From assembly GCA_028274465.1 (NCBI GenBank), contig CM051455.1:128809462-128873461 (forward strand): a stretch of 64,000 bases of DNA, read 5' to 3'. This document shows positions 47,300 through 59,714 of the stretch, in pieces. A program made the position numbers and the translations under genes. The notes beneath the pieces were generated by a model. The model ran no database searches, had not been told where the DNA came from, and saw nothing but the letters and a program-made list of their open reading frames with translations. Source of the stretch: Plantago ovata (taxonomy: Eukaryota; Streptophyta; Magnoliopsida; Lamiales; Plantaginaceae). The stretch's first letter is position 1. Every line of letters starts with the position of its first letter.

Positions 47300-48771
47300 T
47301 CACAAAGATTGGCCAACAATGTTGTGAGTGACAACCATGGTGATTATGAGCCCTGTGACCATCTCCATGCCTAACCATCTTTGTCCAATTTTCCATCCTT
47401 CATTTGCCTGCCCCGCAACACCTGTTGCGCCTGCACTCGGTGATGTTGATCTTCCTGCATTTTGTTAACACATGGAAACAAATGAATGCATTAGTACTTC
47501 AACTGAAATGGCTAGCTCGAGTTATGAACTTATGATTCAATTATGTTCGATCAAATCCGTTTTAACACTAACTTCTCAGCTCGATTAGCTAGAAAGAAAG
47601 TTGAAAAATATGCTCACCTGCCGGAGTAGCTGATGCTGGTGCACTTGAATTGCTGCCACTGTGGGCGAAATCTTCAAAAACTTTTGCCTCCGGTGAATTT
47701 GGTGCCAGATGTAGAATTTCTAGGAGAAGCAAATAAAACATCAGGCTAGTTGTTGCCAATAATAATCGGGTAAACATCAGCCATATCCAACCCACTATTA
47801 GCAGTCGATTTACTAGGAACACCATGCGCCTCAAATTTTTTCTTACTCATCATCCAGATCAAATGTCACATATTTCATTTATATCTATATCGATAAATAT
47901 TTTCCGTTTTACATCAATGTGCATGAATTTAGTTTGGGAGAGATAGTCCAAAATTTAAAGTTCACTTTATCCATCGCTACTTTATTTTACATTATATATC
48001 TGGGCAGAATCCTTCACAAGCAGAATTTAGAATTATTACTCCTTGCTTTTTAAGGCAAAAGCATAAATATACTACAGTAATTATCTATCTACTTTTCCTC
48101 TCCAAAGTCCAACCTACACATTCAAAGTTGAAACATTAATGTCTCTATGCTGGTTTTTTACTTTTGAGAAGTTAGTTCTGTTAGCAATATGAATATGATC
48201 TTTAATTCTACCTACCACTTTTTTACTTAGATTCTCTTTATTTAGTCTAGAATCAAGTTTTAACTTCATTTCGCTTCATATGTATCACTTTGGTCTATAT
48301 ATATATACTATAAATAAATTTAGTTCAAATCAGTATCTTATAACCTAAAAAATCTACGAAAATGGAAGTGAAAATTAAACTAGACCATATACGGAAAAAA
48401 AAGACGGTATCCTACAAAGTTTTTTACCATCAAAACAGCTACTTACCTACGCAATCCGTGATACTCTTACCACCAGCTGCATTGCACCGAGTTTGAAGAC
48501 TTAGCGCCCTAGTCGCGTTTATCTGAAGACCAAGACTGGGATCGTTCCGGTCCCGAACCAATATGCACACACATTCAGCACTCTTGTCAATCACTTCTTT
48601 GAACCCCTTGCAACAGTCGATGGGAGGAGCATTTGCCTGCCCGCTCACATACGGCAGGCACGTTGCTAGCCCAACCAGTTGGTTCGCACATTTCGCCTTA
48701 TCCTGGTTCACGTCACAGGTCGCATACCCGAACAAGAACACCAACAAAATGCACAGAACTATAGACTTCAT
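47300..48771 (-). CDS. GPI-anchored non-specific lipid-transfer protein (LTPG type)
   Basis: Three exons on the minus strand, 48771-48447, 47719-47618 and 47454-47300, join in phase (donors GTAG|GTAAGT and GCAG|GTGAGC) to 193 residues. Residues 1-19 are a signal peptide. The lipid-transfer domain has its eight cysteines: KCANQLVGLATCLPYV, DCCKGF, ECVCILVRDRNDP, RCN and TDC followed by VEILHLAPNSPEAKVFEDF. A Ser/Ala/Pro linker and a hydrophobic C-terminal segment (GLIITMVVTHNIVG) suit a GPI anchor. The RDRNDPSLGLQINATRAL block puts it with the Arabidopsis At2g44300-like group. Such proteins carry lipids at the outer plasma membrane for cuticle and wall functions. The gene looks intact. Confidence 0.9.
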
Positions 48772-48954
48772 TTTCTTGGTTTTTGATATTTGATATGGGA
48801 TGGGATGGGATCAAATTGAACGTCAAAGTGTTAATTATATGGGTATATTGGTATTGGTATTGGTAGCAGTATTAATGAGCTGCTGTTTTATGACTTGCTG
48901 TAACGGGAACTGTGAATGAATGGAAATAATGGAGGTGGGTTTGGAAATGAAATA

Positions 48955-49253
48955 CTCGCTCCGTTCCGTTTTAAATGGACACTTTTATCTTCTGTAGTCG
49001 TATCTAACTAACTATAAATTATTTTAGATTACAAAGATAAAAAAGATTTAGTAAAATTGTATTCTAAAGGTATATTTTGCTTTTTTGTAAAATAAGTTTC
49101 TAAAGTTTTATGGATGCAATTTTATGAGTAATTTTAAAAAAATTAACAGAACGTTAGAGCGCTCTTCGAGCGTAAAACGTAGAGAAATTTGGACGCTCTA
49201 TGTGATCTAGGACTCACTCATAATTAAAAGTGTCGATTTAAAATGGGACGGAG
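48955..49253. mobile_element. Stowaway-type MITE
   Basis: About 300 bases with ends CTCGCTCCGTTCCG and, on the other strand, CTCCGTCCC, flanked by the dinucleotide TA on both sides (48953-48954 and 49254-49255). Terminal sequence, size and TA target fit Stowaway (Tc1/mariner-related). No coding capacity. Confidence 0.8.
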
Positions 49254-49613
49254 TAGAAATAATAAATAGAGTTGGTTAATGGTTGGGAGTCTTATCTAGT
49301 GAACCCCCGATATATAGATGGGTCGCGTCACGTTATGAGAGGTTAAAATGTCCCGCAGCTGCATGTGGTGATGAATGTTGAAACATTTAATTACTACACT
49401 GCCATTGATTGGGTTACTAAATGTGGCCTTGATAAAAGAGGTGAGTAGTACCATATGATTGCTCTATATTACTTCCACAATGTTCCACCCACGGTCCATT
49501 TAATAACGAAAGTGAGATATATATTAGTAGTATTTAAAACACAAGAATATATTACTAGATTGAAAAAGAAAAAAAAAATGTTACTAGCTCGATAAGTTGA
49601 GTTTTTTTTAAAC

Positions 49614-49720
49614 GGTCTACACATCTAAACCTACCTTATCTCTCCGTCGGGGATCGAACCCTGCACCTCTCATTTACCAACCCAATCTCTCTTCCACTGC
49701 ATCAACTTATTACTCCTACT
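49614..49720 (-). repeat. tRNA-derived SINE-like repeat, copy 1
   Basis: Read on the minus strand it contains GGTGCAGGGTTCGATCCCCG, a pol III B box, preceded by a GCAGTGGAAGAGAG stretch in the A-box position and followed by an A-rich tail after GTGTAGACC. A similar copy lies at 50526-50630. Confidence 0.55.
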
Positions 49721-50525
49721 CGAAGAAGTTGAGTTAAGTGATCTTAGAAGTTCCACTGCAGTAAACAAGTTTTAGATCATTTTTTTACAATAAAAGAAAA
49801 GAAAGGAGTGAGTGTTGTATAGGCTGTGATTTTCTAAAGAATTTATAGTTAGATGAGGACCATGCACTACCACCGTACCTTTTTTACATATGCGTTGGGC
49901 ATAATATCCTAATTTTATGTTCAACACTTAGGAGAATAGTCGAACATATTTAAGAAAATCTCATCCTTTACAAGAATTTCATAAAAGAAATTGACTCCTG
50001 AAAATCCATCAAGATATTATATTATTCCGTACATGGGTGATGGTTCTAGGTAAATAATGATCAAGAGGACCATGCAATACTGCCGCATGCAATTAGATGG
50101 GCAATAGATGATATCTTATTTAACATTCCCTCCAACATCCTCTCCGACTATCAAATAAGTTTCATGTGTCGATCCCTCACAAACTCGTTGAAAAGGATGT
50201 TGGAGGTAATATTGAAGAAGATCTAATATCGATAATGTTGTTCTAGTGAGTGTGAGGAGAGTGAGGACCCAAAAGTTCAAGGAACTAATAAGCACCTTGT
50301 TTTTGTAATCTATCTATAAAAAATATGGAGTTAAACATGTTTTTACATAATAATTTTAAAAGTTATCATTGAATTGAAAATATGATAGAATCAAAAGTAA
50401 AGTTATAAAATAAAGAGCTATGATATATAAAGAGTTGAAAACTGAAACCTATAAGAATTGGGAATAACCGACAAATATTATAACTACTGCACTACAATTA
50501 TACAAATATCATATACCACATTATA

Positions 50526-50630
50526 TCTACACACCTAAACCTGTCTTATGTATCCGTTGGGAATCGAACCCTGCACCTCTCCATTCACCAACCCAACTCC
50601 CTTCCGCTCGACTACCTTATAACTCCCACA
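50526..50630 (-). repeat. tRNA-derived SINE-like repeat, copy 2
   Basis: Same organisation as copy 1 (GGTGCAGGGTTCGATTCCC, then GGTTTAGGTGTGTAGA) with many substitutions. The right and left borders are approximate. Confidence 0.55.
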
Positions 50631-50821
50631 GAGTACTATCTATGAAGCACAAAGTACAACTCTTACTTCGAACTAATTATTGATTTATGTTGCATCCAAT
50701 TTAGCTATATTATTTTCAAAAAACTTAAAGATGGATGATCATTGAAAAGTTTCTTAGTGTTTGTAAGAGTAAGCACGTTGGAAATTACTCAGATTAGTAT
50801 ACATAATTAGTAATTACATTA

Positions 50822-50896
50822 CTCCCTCCAATTCAAGCTGCACTTGTTTTGAAGAAAAAAAAAAAAGTGAAAATGGTGCAACTGGAACGGAAAGAG
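50822..50896. mobile_element. Very short Stowaway-like MITE
   Basis: 75 bases starting CTCCCTCCAATTC and ending GGAACGGAAAGAG, flanked by TA on both sides. The inverted ends are imperfect. Confidence 0.55.
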
Positions 50897-53298
50897 TAGT
50901 ATGTAGAATCATTCTAAATAACTACACCGATCCAGGATAAATATATATGAGTATAACATATCAACCACTTGGGTTTGATTTGTAGGATGATTATATATGT
51001 TCATTCACGGGGAATTTATTCCCTCAACTTTTAGAAAAGTAACTGGTGAACCCACACGGATTTACTGACCTGTAGTGATTAGGTAGGACGGTAGGTTATT
51101 GAATAATTAATCTTTATTTGTCCCCTTCTTCTTCGGGCAAGAAATCTCAACGGCTTGTTTGGCTCTCTATTAGAGAGGTCTCTCGTACTGTTGAGAGGGC
51201 TTTATACGTTTGGCTCTCAATTATACTGGCCTCTCGTACTATTCATACTATTCCTTAAGCATTTCTCCATTTTCATCTCCCCTTTCTCTCTCTAGGGACA
51301 GATTTCTCTGTCCACTCTCTACGCCTTTCTTACGGTCGGAACACTTCCAGCCTATTTTCCGGTCAACTCCGGCGTCATATGATGAAATAAATTACATGGG
51401 TGTGATCGTCTCGCTCCGATCTACAACCCTATCGGAGCCGATTTTCGATTTGGTTCCGACGGAATTTTCCGGCGACGGTCCGGCGGCTTCGAATCGGTAT
51501 TTTAAGGTACTTTTCCTCCTCCTATCACTTAATCTTTCCGTTTTGGGTCGAAAATCGTTGATGTTAATTGATTTGAAATTAGGGTTTCGTTTTCTTATGT
51601 TTCGGTTCCTTTTGCTTGGCTTTGATGTTTCGGTTCCCTTTTGCTTGGCTTTGATGTTTCGAGTTTGGTGCGAATTGTTACTCGTACTGACATCTTCTTA
51701 TGTAAGTTTAACAGTTTGAAGCGTCCTTTATTTTCCCCCATTTTTTTTGGCAATAATGAGCCGTTTGGTCTATGATTTGTTGTCTGGTGTATGAGATTTT
51801 TGGTTTGTGTGTTCATGTCGAGTTGATGTTAACTTACTAGCAGTTTGATGGTTTTTGCTTTTACTAGTAGTCGGCATGTTGAATGCGTAAACTGTGAGTG
51901 TATGATTAGATGAGTTTGAAACAATTTTTGGAAAATAATAGAACTAGCAGTTGTTCATTGACCACAATGATTTTTCTTCTTGCGTCTGATTTTTCTTCTT
52001 GCATCGCGTTGTTGGTCTTAATTCAGGTTGATAGACTCTGTTCAGGTTTGCTGATTATGTAACAATATGCAGAAGAAAATTACTCAGATCTTAATTCATT
52101 TATAAATTAATTTGTAACAGTATGTCGAAATAAAATTAAAAGCAAGGAATAACTCTCTCTCTGATTTGTATTTTGAGTTTCAGTTTCATTAGCCCCATCA
52201 TGTTTATCTCATTTTATGATATCTAAATTTGTTATTCATTTTTCGGTTGAAACTCTTCCGGACCTCGAGAGAGAAAGTGGGAGATGGAATTACTGTGGTG
52301 GCGGCAGTATTTGCTTTGGTATCCAGTCCGATGATGACCGTGGGCGATTTGTGCCATAAGGTAACTCGGAATACATGCTTACTCCTACGTAAATTTAAAT
52401 TCCTTTTTATATGTGGTGAACAACCAATATATTGATTGGAACGTTTACTTGGTGCAGGATTTAAGCCATTCGTATCTTGGCGGGGCAATTGGTCTTGTGA
52501 ACCCATTTGCAGCCATGGCGCGTGGCCCTTGTTGGTGCGTCGTTTGCGAACTCGATATACTGCCAAACTGCCAAACTGCCTAACACTCTATTTTATAGAT
52601 GTTTGCTGCTTCATATTTGTGTGTGCTGATAAATTTGTTGTGAAAGGGGCGATGATGATGAAGCAGCCGGTATAAATTATTTCTAATCAAAAAATGGCTT
52701 CCTCCTTATTAGAGCATAACCGTATCTTGGCGTGGCGATTTGCATTCGTGTTTTTCGCAGCCATGGCGGATGCCAATATTAGAGTGTGAAGTAGTTTTAC
52801 ATTGATTCAAAATTTAAAATTTTTCTGAGCCCACAAAGATAGTTTTCATGACATGTTTGTCCCCTATTTGGTTGTGTCTTGCATTGAGATTGCAGTGATA
52901 ACTGTTTTTTTCACTACTTGTGAAATTTTCTTTCTTTTTTTTTTTGTAAAGTGGACATGGGGAATCTGGTCTGTTTGTTTGGTAGTGGCATGCATGCTAT
53001 GCAATAAGTTGTTTTGTTTTCTAGCATTAATGGAATGAAAGTGCATTAATTTGATATTGGTGCCCTTGTCCTCTACCTCCCTGTTTTGTCATCTGGTGAC
53101 TTGATTGCAGGACAAAAAATTTTTTTTTTTTATCTTGGTGTAAATTTCAACCACTTTTGAGCTGGATTGTCATGTATGTACTTTATAATGGGTCCTCTAT
53201 CTTGTAAAGTAAGTATCCAAGTATCCAATGTGAATTGGTGTCAATTGCTTACTTCTATATAAGGCAATCATTCTCATATTACACACCACACTTCTCAT

Positions 53299-55628
53299 AT
53301 GAATTCAAAAAAAAAGAGCAAAATTATAGTTACACCAGCAGAGTCTTCTAACTCATCCATTGGTTCATCTGCTTTCCATTCGCAACTTCCTAGTGTCCAT
53401 TCGAAGGTGATTCTAATACCTTATTGCATATACTTTTTCCATAATTTTGCATGTTATTAACGGTGGTGTTATTTCAGTACTTGCATTACTCATTTTCTTG
53501 TTGGTTGTATGTGTTATGTGCTATGGCAGTTTGGTTGTGTTGTATGTAGTATGTTTTTTGGTTTTGCATTTTGGTTGTTATATATGTGCTATGGCAGTTT
53601 GTTGGTTTGGCAGTCTCGCATTTAGACAGTTTGCCTTTAATGGTGGCAGTTTGGTTTTTTGTAAGGTAGTTTGGCAGTTTGGCATTGTTGGTTTGAAGTT
53701 TGGCAGTTTGGTTTTTTGTTTGGGCATTTTGATGTACGGTTTCAAGATTGGCAGTCCGGTTCATTGTTTGGGATTTGTGGGACGGTTTCATTTTCGGGTA
53801 TTTGTTGCTCCAGTGAGATTGTTGCTCCAGTGAGATTGCTCCAGTAACGAAGTATTGTTTTCTTAGAAGATGAAAAAAAAAAAAAAAGTAGTATACTTTT
53901 TTTTTTGTTGGTTTTTATAAATTTGGCAGATTGTGCTTTGAATAGATATAACTGTGGGGAAAAAAAGCCTTTCTTAATATCTTTGTCTGGGAAAACATAT
54001 TTGGGGAAAAAAAATAAAACAATTATTATAACTGAGCCTTGGTTTTAGGTGATGATGTTTGTTTTCTAAGTGAAGTGCAAATAAGATAAGAAAAAAAAAA
54101 TTTCCTACGAAGGGTGGTTCGGGATTATTACTTACATGTACATAATCCCACTCCACACATATGGAGCAACACACATTAAACATATCGATTGGTACATCAA
54201 ATCCCTCATTCACAATTATTGGATGTAGGGGAGTGTATTCAAAGCCGATCGAATATTTTTTGTAGATTGTCTAGTTAAGTGGTTTTTTATTTTTCATTTG
54301 TGCACGTGTGTACCTTGTATTCGGGAAACATATATTGTACTGTAAATTTATTATTTTACTTGTGCATTGCACTATACTTTTTATTAAGGGTACCTTGTTT
54401 ATTAATTTTTGTCATCCATTATGTCGTTCATACTTGGTGTTCATATGCTTAACTTTTGTTTAATTCGATACTTTATGATCTTAGTAGAATGTATAAGTAA
54501 AGATAATATAATTGAAATACAAACAATACCGCTTGAAGTAAGTAACAAAATTGATCGCAAAAACAATCAAACGTGAACATAATGTAACCGTTGCAACTAT
54601 ATCGCATAAAGGCAAAGCCTACAAAAGTACATGAATAAATCCATTGAAACACTTGATGTACTAGTTTGAAGAATGTAACCTATAATCTCGTTGCCTATCA
54701 TCTGTTTACTTCAAACAATTGGTTAATCCTGTATACAAAAAAATGCGTTTAGATGTGGCGGGGATTTGGTTAGAAGAATTCGAAAGATAAGGGCAAGGAA
54801 GGAAGCTCATCCGCGGCTCGTGTTCGTGCCCCTCCTGACGCATGGTCAAGGGAAAACACAATAACGTTTATAAAAATTCTCCATCACATGTGGCAGCGGG
54901 GTATGATCGCTGGCAAAACATTCAAGCCAAAAACTTGGGATGTTATTCTAAGTGATATGGTTCTGGCTACAAGTTACGATTGGGATAAGAAAGAGCTTCA
55001 ACAAAAACTGACTAGACTGAAGAATTCGTATCGAATATGGGTTGCGAGAAACTTAGGAAATGATGGGTGGTTCCGCGATCCACGGACAGGGGCCCTAATG
55101 AAAGACGATAAATTGTACTTTGAGGTACGTGTTTGTGTTTTACCAACTAAAACATTAAACCAATACAATTTACACCTGAACTAATAACTGAAGGAATTAT
55201 ATGTGTAAAAATTACGTCAACCGCTGCAGGATGGAACAGATGAAGCTGAAGAAGCGCGCAACCAAAGGGATTTCCCCATGGCCTACGAATTCGGTCAGAT
55301 GTGGGGGGGGGGGTGCGATGATGAAGGTAATTTTTCGACGGATACCGGCAACCCTTGTCGTGAGTGGGAAGACGAGCAAGTAGACGAGGAGCAAGTGTAC
55401 CTCGACTCGTTGGACAAGGAGGAGGCAAAGCAACACTACCGCGAGAAGTCAAGCAAGAGGTACAAGGGCAAAGGTAGCAGTGCTAGTGATAGTGGGAGAA
55501 ACGCTTCGTCCGTTGACTTTGTCGGGTTTGGTAATCTGGCGAGCGATGTAACGGTAGACCGCGAAGAGAAGCGCCTTATCAAGGAGCGCGTTTTGCAAGT
55601 GACTGCGAGACTACTGCCCCAAATGTAG
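53299..55628 (+). CDS. Myb/SANT-like DNA-binding protein, gene 1
   Basis: Probable exons 53299-53406 (MNSKKKSKIIVTPAESS), 54774-55124 and 55230-55628 join in phase to 285 residues. The central exon carries the Myb/SANT-like domain: WSRENTITFIKILHHMW, FKPKTWDVILSDM, LQQKLTRLKNSYRIWV and GWFRDPRTGALMKDDKLYFE. The last exon is acidic then basic (HYREKSSKRYKGKG). An in-frame TAG at 55626 is followed by a further 43 codons in the same frame (DLRKYFAGNSRLM to LWYRSQQPP) ending at 55758, so the protein was probably longer and has been truncated. The first exon is the least certain. DNA binding to transposon ends is the family role; here it is inferred. Confidence 0.55.
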
Positions 55629-55760
55629 AGCGATCTTCGCAAATACTTTGCCGGTAACTCACGTCTAATGAAGAGCGTGCACGAAGCGAGGATTTGGTTG
55701 GACTACGATGACGAGTTGAAGCTGCTTTGGTACCGATCCCAACAACCACCGGCTAATTGA
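55626..55760 (+). pseudogene. In-frame C-terminal extension beyond a TAG
   Basis: After the TAG the frame stays open for 43 codons with protein-like composition (SVHEARIWLDYDDELKLLWY) and ends with TGA. This is best explained by a nonsense mutation in gene 1. Confidence 0.6.
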
Positions 55761-55982
55761 TTTTAGTTAGCTGCCGTTTTAGTCGTACTAAGTTATTTCC
55801 CGGCTACGTAGGTCACGCTTTTAACTGTAACCTGTTAACAACTTATCAATAAAAAAGACTCCTTCCCCCTTTCAAATATATGTATATTTACTAACTTTTA
55901 CATTTTTGTTAAGGTTATGCGTTAAAGTTTAAAGCACGTAACGAATATGTTTTCAATGTCTTCCTCCGACTTGTGAACAGAG

Positions 55983-56793
55983 ATGGATCCATTCCAAAAC
56001 CATTCGTACAATCATTCCCAGAATCCAGATGACCCTTATGATATCTCCCAGGACTTTCATAATCTCGTGGTAGAAGATAGCCAGTATCGTTTGCAGCAGC
56101 ATTACGGCGAGGGGACATCCAGTGTCGGGGGACCATCGTACGGCCACTCAGGGAGCCAATACCCTTACCAGCACGGAAATCCGCCATACAACTTCGGTGG
56201 GACAAACTATAGTTACGACCGACTACCAGCGGAAGGCCCTACCAACTATGGCCACCAGACCGGACAAGAAAACAATGACAACCAAGGATTCGGCTACGAC
56301 CCAATGCTAAATGCTGGTATTTTTAAAAAATGATAACATGCACTAACAGTAACCCTTCTTATCTTGTATTCAGCCGTCACACGAACCAGGTTATCTCACC
56401 GAATTCGAATGGACGTACGAGAATACAAAAGCTTTCATATACGTTATGCGTGACGTTGCAAGACACAACAATGGCGAGCTTATGACAAGAACTGATTTCA
56501 CTAGGGAGGGATGGCACCGGATTATCAATCGCATGCATCAATTATTTCCCGAAACCATAGCTCGACTTACGAAAAGAGACTTTCTTAATAAAGCTCTTTT
56601 TCTCAGATTAAGACTTGTCAGTGCTCGGATTAGACTTACAAATGACCCAACATGCCATGTCGACGCTTCCACGGGGGACCTTGTAGTGGCAGCTCGATCA
56701 AACTGTTGTCAACATGAAGAGAATTCACGTGAAGTAATATTCCCCGGGTTCGTTCACGCCAGGGAGATGTGGCCGAATGGGCAACCGAAGTAA
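55983..56793 (+). CDS. Myb/SANT-like protein, gene 2
   Basis: Exons 55983-56316 and 56390-56793 join in phase (donor GCTG|GTATTT, acceptor AACCAG|GTTATC) to 245 residues. The first exon is a Tyr/Gly/Asn/His-rich low-complexity region (GSQYPYQHGNPPYNFGG), likely disordered. The second exon has a divergent Myb/SANT-like domain: FEWTYENTKAFIYVMRDV, FTREGWHRIINRMHQLFPE, LTKRDFLNKALFLRLRLV. It is 355 bases downstream of gene 1's stop, in the same direction, which suggests the two form one element's gene set. A second acceptor at 56373 would shift the frame and is not favoured. Confidence 0.55.
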
Positions 56794-57535
56794 TAGAAAT
56801 GTCATATATAGTTGAAAATGCCTAAGGTGAGACTCTGCACGTTTAAATAACATCAAATCGGTCGAACATAATTTCATTCTAATTGACCGTGATGTACTTA
56901 CAAGTTGAAGAACAGTGACTTGTCTTTTCAACAATTCAACGTACAGTTGTCTTTAAATAATTTGTCCTACGGTCGTGACTATTTCTTTGGTTTCAGCTAA
57001 ACCAAGCTATTGCATATATGTTCTGTTAAAACACCTGGTGTAGAAGACGGATTGTCGTTTAGTAAATGTAAGAAATTAAATAAATCATATTTGGTATGAA
57101 CTAATTTTGTCACTAATCATTTTCCATTTTTTCATCAACTTCCATTTTAAAAAAAAATATATATATATATATATTAAAAAAAAACGAAAATTTATAAATA
57201 TATTGCCTAGATTCAGTTTTTCATTTTTATTCTACTACATTTCATATTATTTAAACTAACATAAAAATTTCAATTCCCAACCATATCTACTCAATTTCCA
57301 ATACATTCTCTCTAATCCCAATACAACTGATAATAACTAACTATAACTAACCAATCATTCAATCAACCAATCATCACCAATCACCATCATACCTATTAAT
57401 ATTCCCCCTATATCCTACTACCTTTTACTAACTCAAACTCAAAACTAATTTCACAAACCCCTCTCAACAGTAAATACTATTCACCTCTCGGGTTACTATT
57501 CAAAAGCCCTCTCCATAACTCTAAGCCAAACAAGC

Positions 57536-58084
57536 AGCAAGTGTTTCTCCTGTGTAGGTATTCGCACATACTATTGGGAATATGTACAACAAAAGTCTAA
57601 TCTAATTCGTCATGGGTGTCTCAATCGTTAATGAAAAGAATAATAGGGTACTATACTTTTGGTCGTTATATATCAGGTTGGAAATTTGTAATCTATCCTT
57701 TCTGAGTTTGGAATGGTGGCACTTCTTACGGTATAATTTAAATTTTGTGGTTTACAATATGCTATTAAGCAAGTTCAAAATTTACCTAGTAGACACCTGA
57801 AATAGAATATATCGCACCTCTCAATGCATCCACGACTTTTTTTTTTTTCACGACTAATGTTTTTACCAAAAACTCTAATCCAATCTATCCATCCGTCATC
57901 GTAAATAATACATAGCACCTCAATGGCCAAACAAATTAGAAAATACTGTTACTACATGTCTGTACTTCCTCTTCCAATGTCTGTCATAGAATTAATTCTA
58001 TTAATATGAATTTTCTTTGGAGTCCAACCAAAAACCAAAAATGTCCCCCAAAAGGTCAGTTGGTCCTTAGTTTGTACCCCTAAT
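57536..58084. other. Intergenic DNA, no gene seen
   Basis: AT-rich spacer between the SANT element and the L1 remnant. The 62-codon frame at 57612 has no family match I recognise. Confidence 0.4.
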
Positions 58085-59714
58085 TCTACTGGGGATTAGG
58101 CATTAGGAACTTGTCTTTCTTAAATAAGTCTTTTTTGTTTAAGCTATTGTGGAAATTGGTAACTAATCCTTCCTTATGGGCTACTTTATACAAACAGAAG
58201 TATTATAGTCAAATTGACCTTTGGCATGCTCCTTGTTCTGGGAGTGTTAGTTGGCTTTGGAGAGGGTTAATGAATCTCAGCCCGTTGTTTCAGCAACATT
58301 TGGCCTGGGGGGGGGGGTAGCTAGGTACAGGTGAAAGAATTCAATTTTGGCAAGATACTTGGTGTATGTCTGTACCTCTTGCTCAGTTGGTGCCAGTAGT
58401 TCCTCCTGGTACAGAAAGGTTAAGGGTCTGTCATTTTATCAATGAAAATAGGCAATGAAATACCTCAATTCTAAATCATTTCCTTCCCCCAAGATTTAGT
58501 TGAAAGAATTCAAGGTATCCCATTGCCACTTTTGCCTCAGGAAGACATCTTTTTTTTTTGGGGGGGGGGGGGGGGGAAGTTTTAATGGTGTCTTCTCAGT
58601 CAAAAGTGCTTATCACACACTGTTAAATGCTAGTTTCGTTAAGCCAACTTGGCCTTGGGCCTGGATTTGGAAAATGCATGTGTTACCAAGACAAAAGTTT
58701 TTCACTTGGCTTTTACTTCATGATAGATTGCTCACTCGTGCTAGGATGCATAGATTTAGTATGATTACTGATCCTATATGTCTTTTTTGCAAACAAGAAC
58801 CAGAAAACTAGTGTGCATCTTTTTCTTCTTTGTCCGACTTTTCAATGGTTTAGGACTTGTTTTATCCCACCCTTACAGTTGCACAAATTCACAAGCCTTG
58901 GTCATCTGCTTTTTCATTTCCCAACTAACTCAACTTTTCAAATTCAGACAGTGCTTGGGTGTTGGACTATTTGGAAATTTCGAAACAAGGCAATTTTCAC
59001 TAGGGACTCCTTTACTCAGCAAAGCATGCTTACCCTTGCTAGATCTCAATTGTTACATTATCCTCCAGTAACTGAGTCTATTAAAATACCAACTCCTTGC
59101 CATTTCATACCTCCTCCCCCGGGGGTCTACTGCTTGTTTATACTGATGGTTCTGTTTTAGACAATGGGGATGCGGGAATTGTGTGTGTTTTGACTGATCC
59201 ACAGGGCCATTTTCTTCAAGGCATTGCCACTTTTGTGGGCAAATGTGACAACCATACAACAGAACTTTGGGCTATTAAAGCTGGCTTAGTGGCTGCAAGA
59301 AATCTAAGTATTTCATCTATTCTCATTAAGATTGATTCTCAGTATGCTCTTAATATCTTGTGCAGGAAGATGGATCCTCCTCGACCGGCTTGGACACTTG
59401 TGACTGAGATCCACCAGCTTACATCGAATTTTGGGACCATCTACATTCACAGCATCTATAGGGAGAAGAATACGGCTGCAGATCTCCTCTCTAAAGTTGT
59501 CAGTAGTAGATTTACGCATGATGTTGTAGCTCATCAGTCCGTCGTTGAGTCACACCTAGTTACGACATGGACTTGGGACCTTTTGCCAGCTTGACTTGAA
59601 ACTTGTTTTGTAATGGATATATCCGGGGTGACCACCCGACTTGTGGGAACGGCCCCTGATCAAGCTCTGTATAGCCTCTAAGAAGGAATAAAAGCTACTT
59701 CGTCAAAAAAAAAA
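58085..59714 (+). mobile_element. 5'-truncated L1-type LINE
   Basis: The 3' part of a plant L1 element: a GLGIRNLSFLNKSFLFKL segment after the reverse transcriptase, then the zinc-binding reverse transcriptase region (VKSAYHTLLNASFVKP, WIWKMHVLPRQKFFTWLLLH, CLFCKQEPEN), an RNase H and a short poly(A) tail (59705-59714) after an AATAAA. Stops and homopolymer G runs break the middle. The endonuclease and most of the reverse transcriptase are missing. A flanking duplication was not found. Confidence 0.85.
59097..59594 (+). pseudogene. RNase H domain of the L1 element
   Basis: A 165-codon open stretch. Catalytic residues are in place: LVYTDGSVLDNGDAG, HTTELWAIKAGL, IKIDSQYAL and YREKNTAADLLS. 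This is the plant L1-type RNase H (RVT_3). It is the only long intact frame in the remnant and has no promoter of its own. Confidence 0.85.

Larger units (their letters stand above)
51153..57535 (+). mobile_element. Candidate PIF/Harbinger-like element with two Myb/SANT-type genes
   Basis: GCTTGTTTGGCT at 51153 is inverted as AGCCAAACAAGC ending at 57535. Subterminal words (GTTGAGAGGG, GAGAGGGCTTT) also recur on the other strand at the far end. Between them lie two plus-strand Myb/SANT-like genes, the partner protein class of PIF/Harbinger transposons. No DDE transposase was found and no target-site duplication is visible, so the class is inferred. Confidence 0.45.

Noticed and set aside
51210..51719. 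169-codon plus-strand frame MALNYTGLSY...
   Set aside because: Leucine/serine/phenylalanine-rich composition, no family match, and it lies in the terminal region of the candidate SANT element.
53447..53833. 128-codon hydrophobic frame
   Set aside because: It arises from the GGCAGTTTGG repeats and GT-rich sequence and would fall in an intron of SANT gene 1.
56371..56373. Acceptor TTCAG before CCGTC for SANT gene 2
   Set aside because: It would put the second exon out of frame and hit a TGA; the next AG at 56389 keeps the frame.
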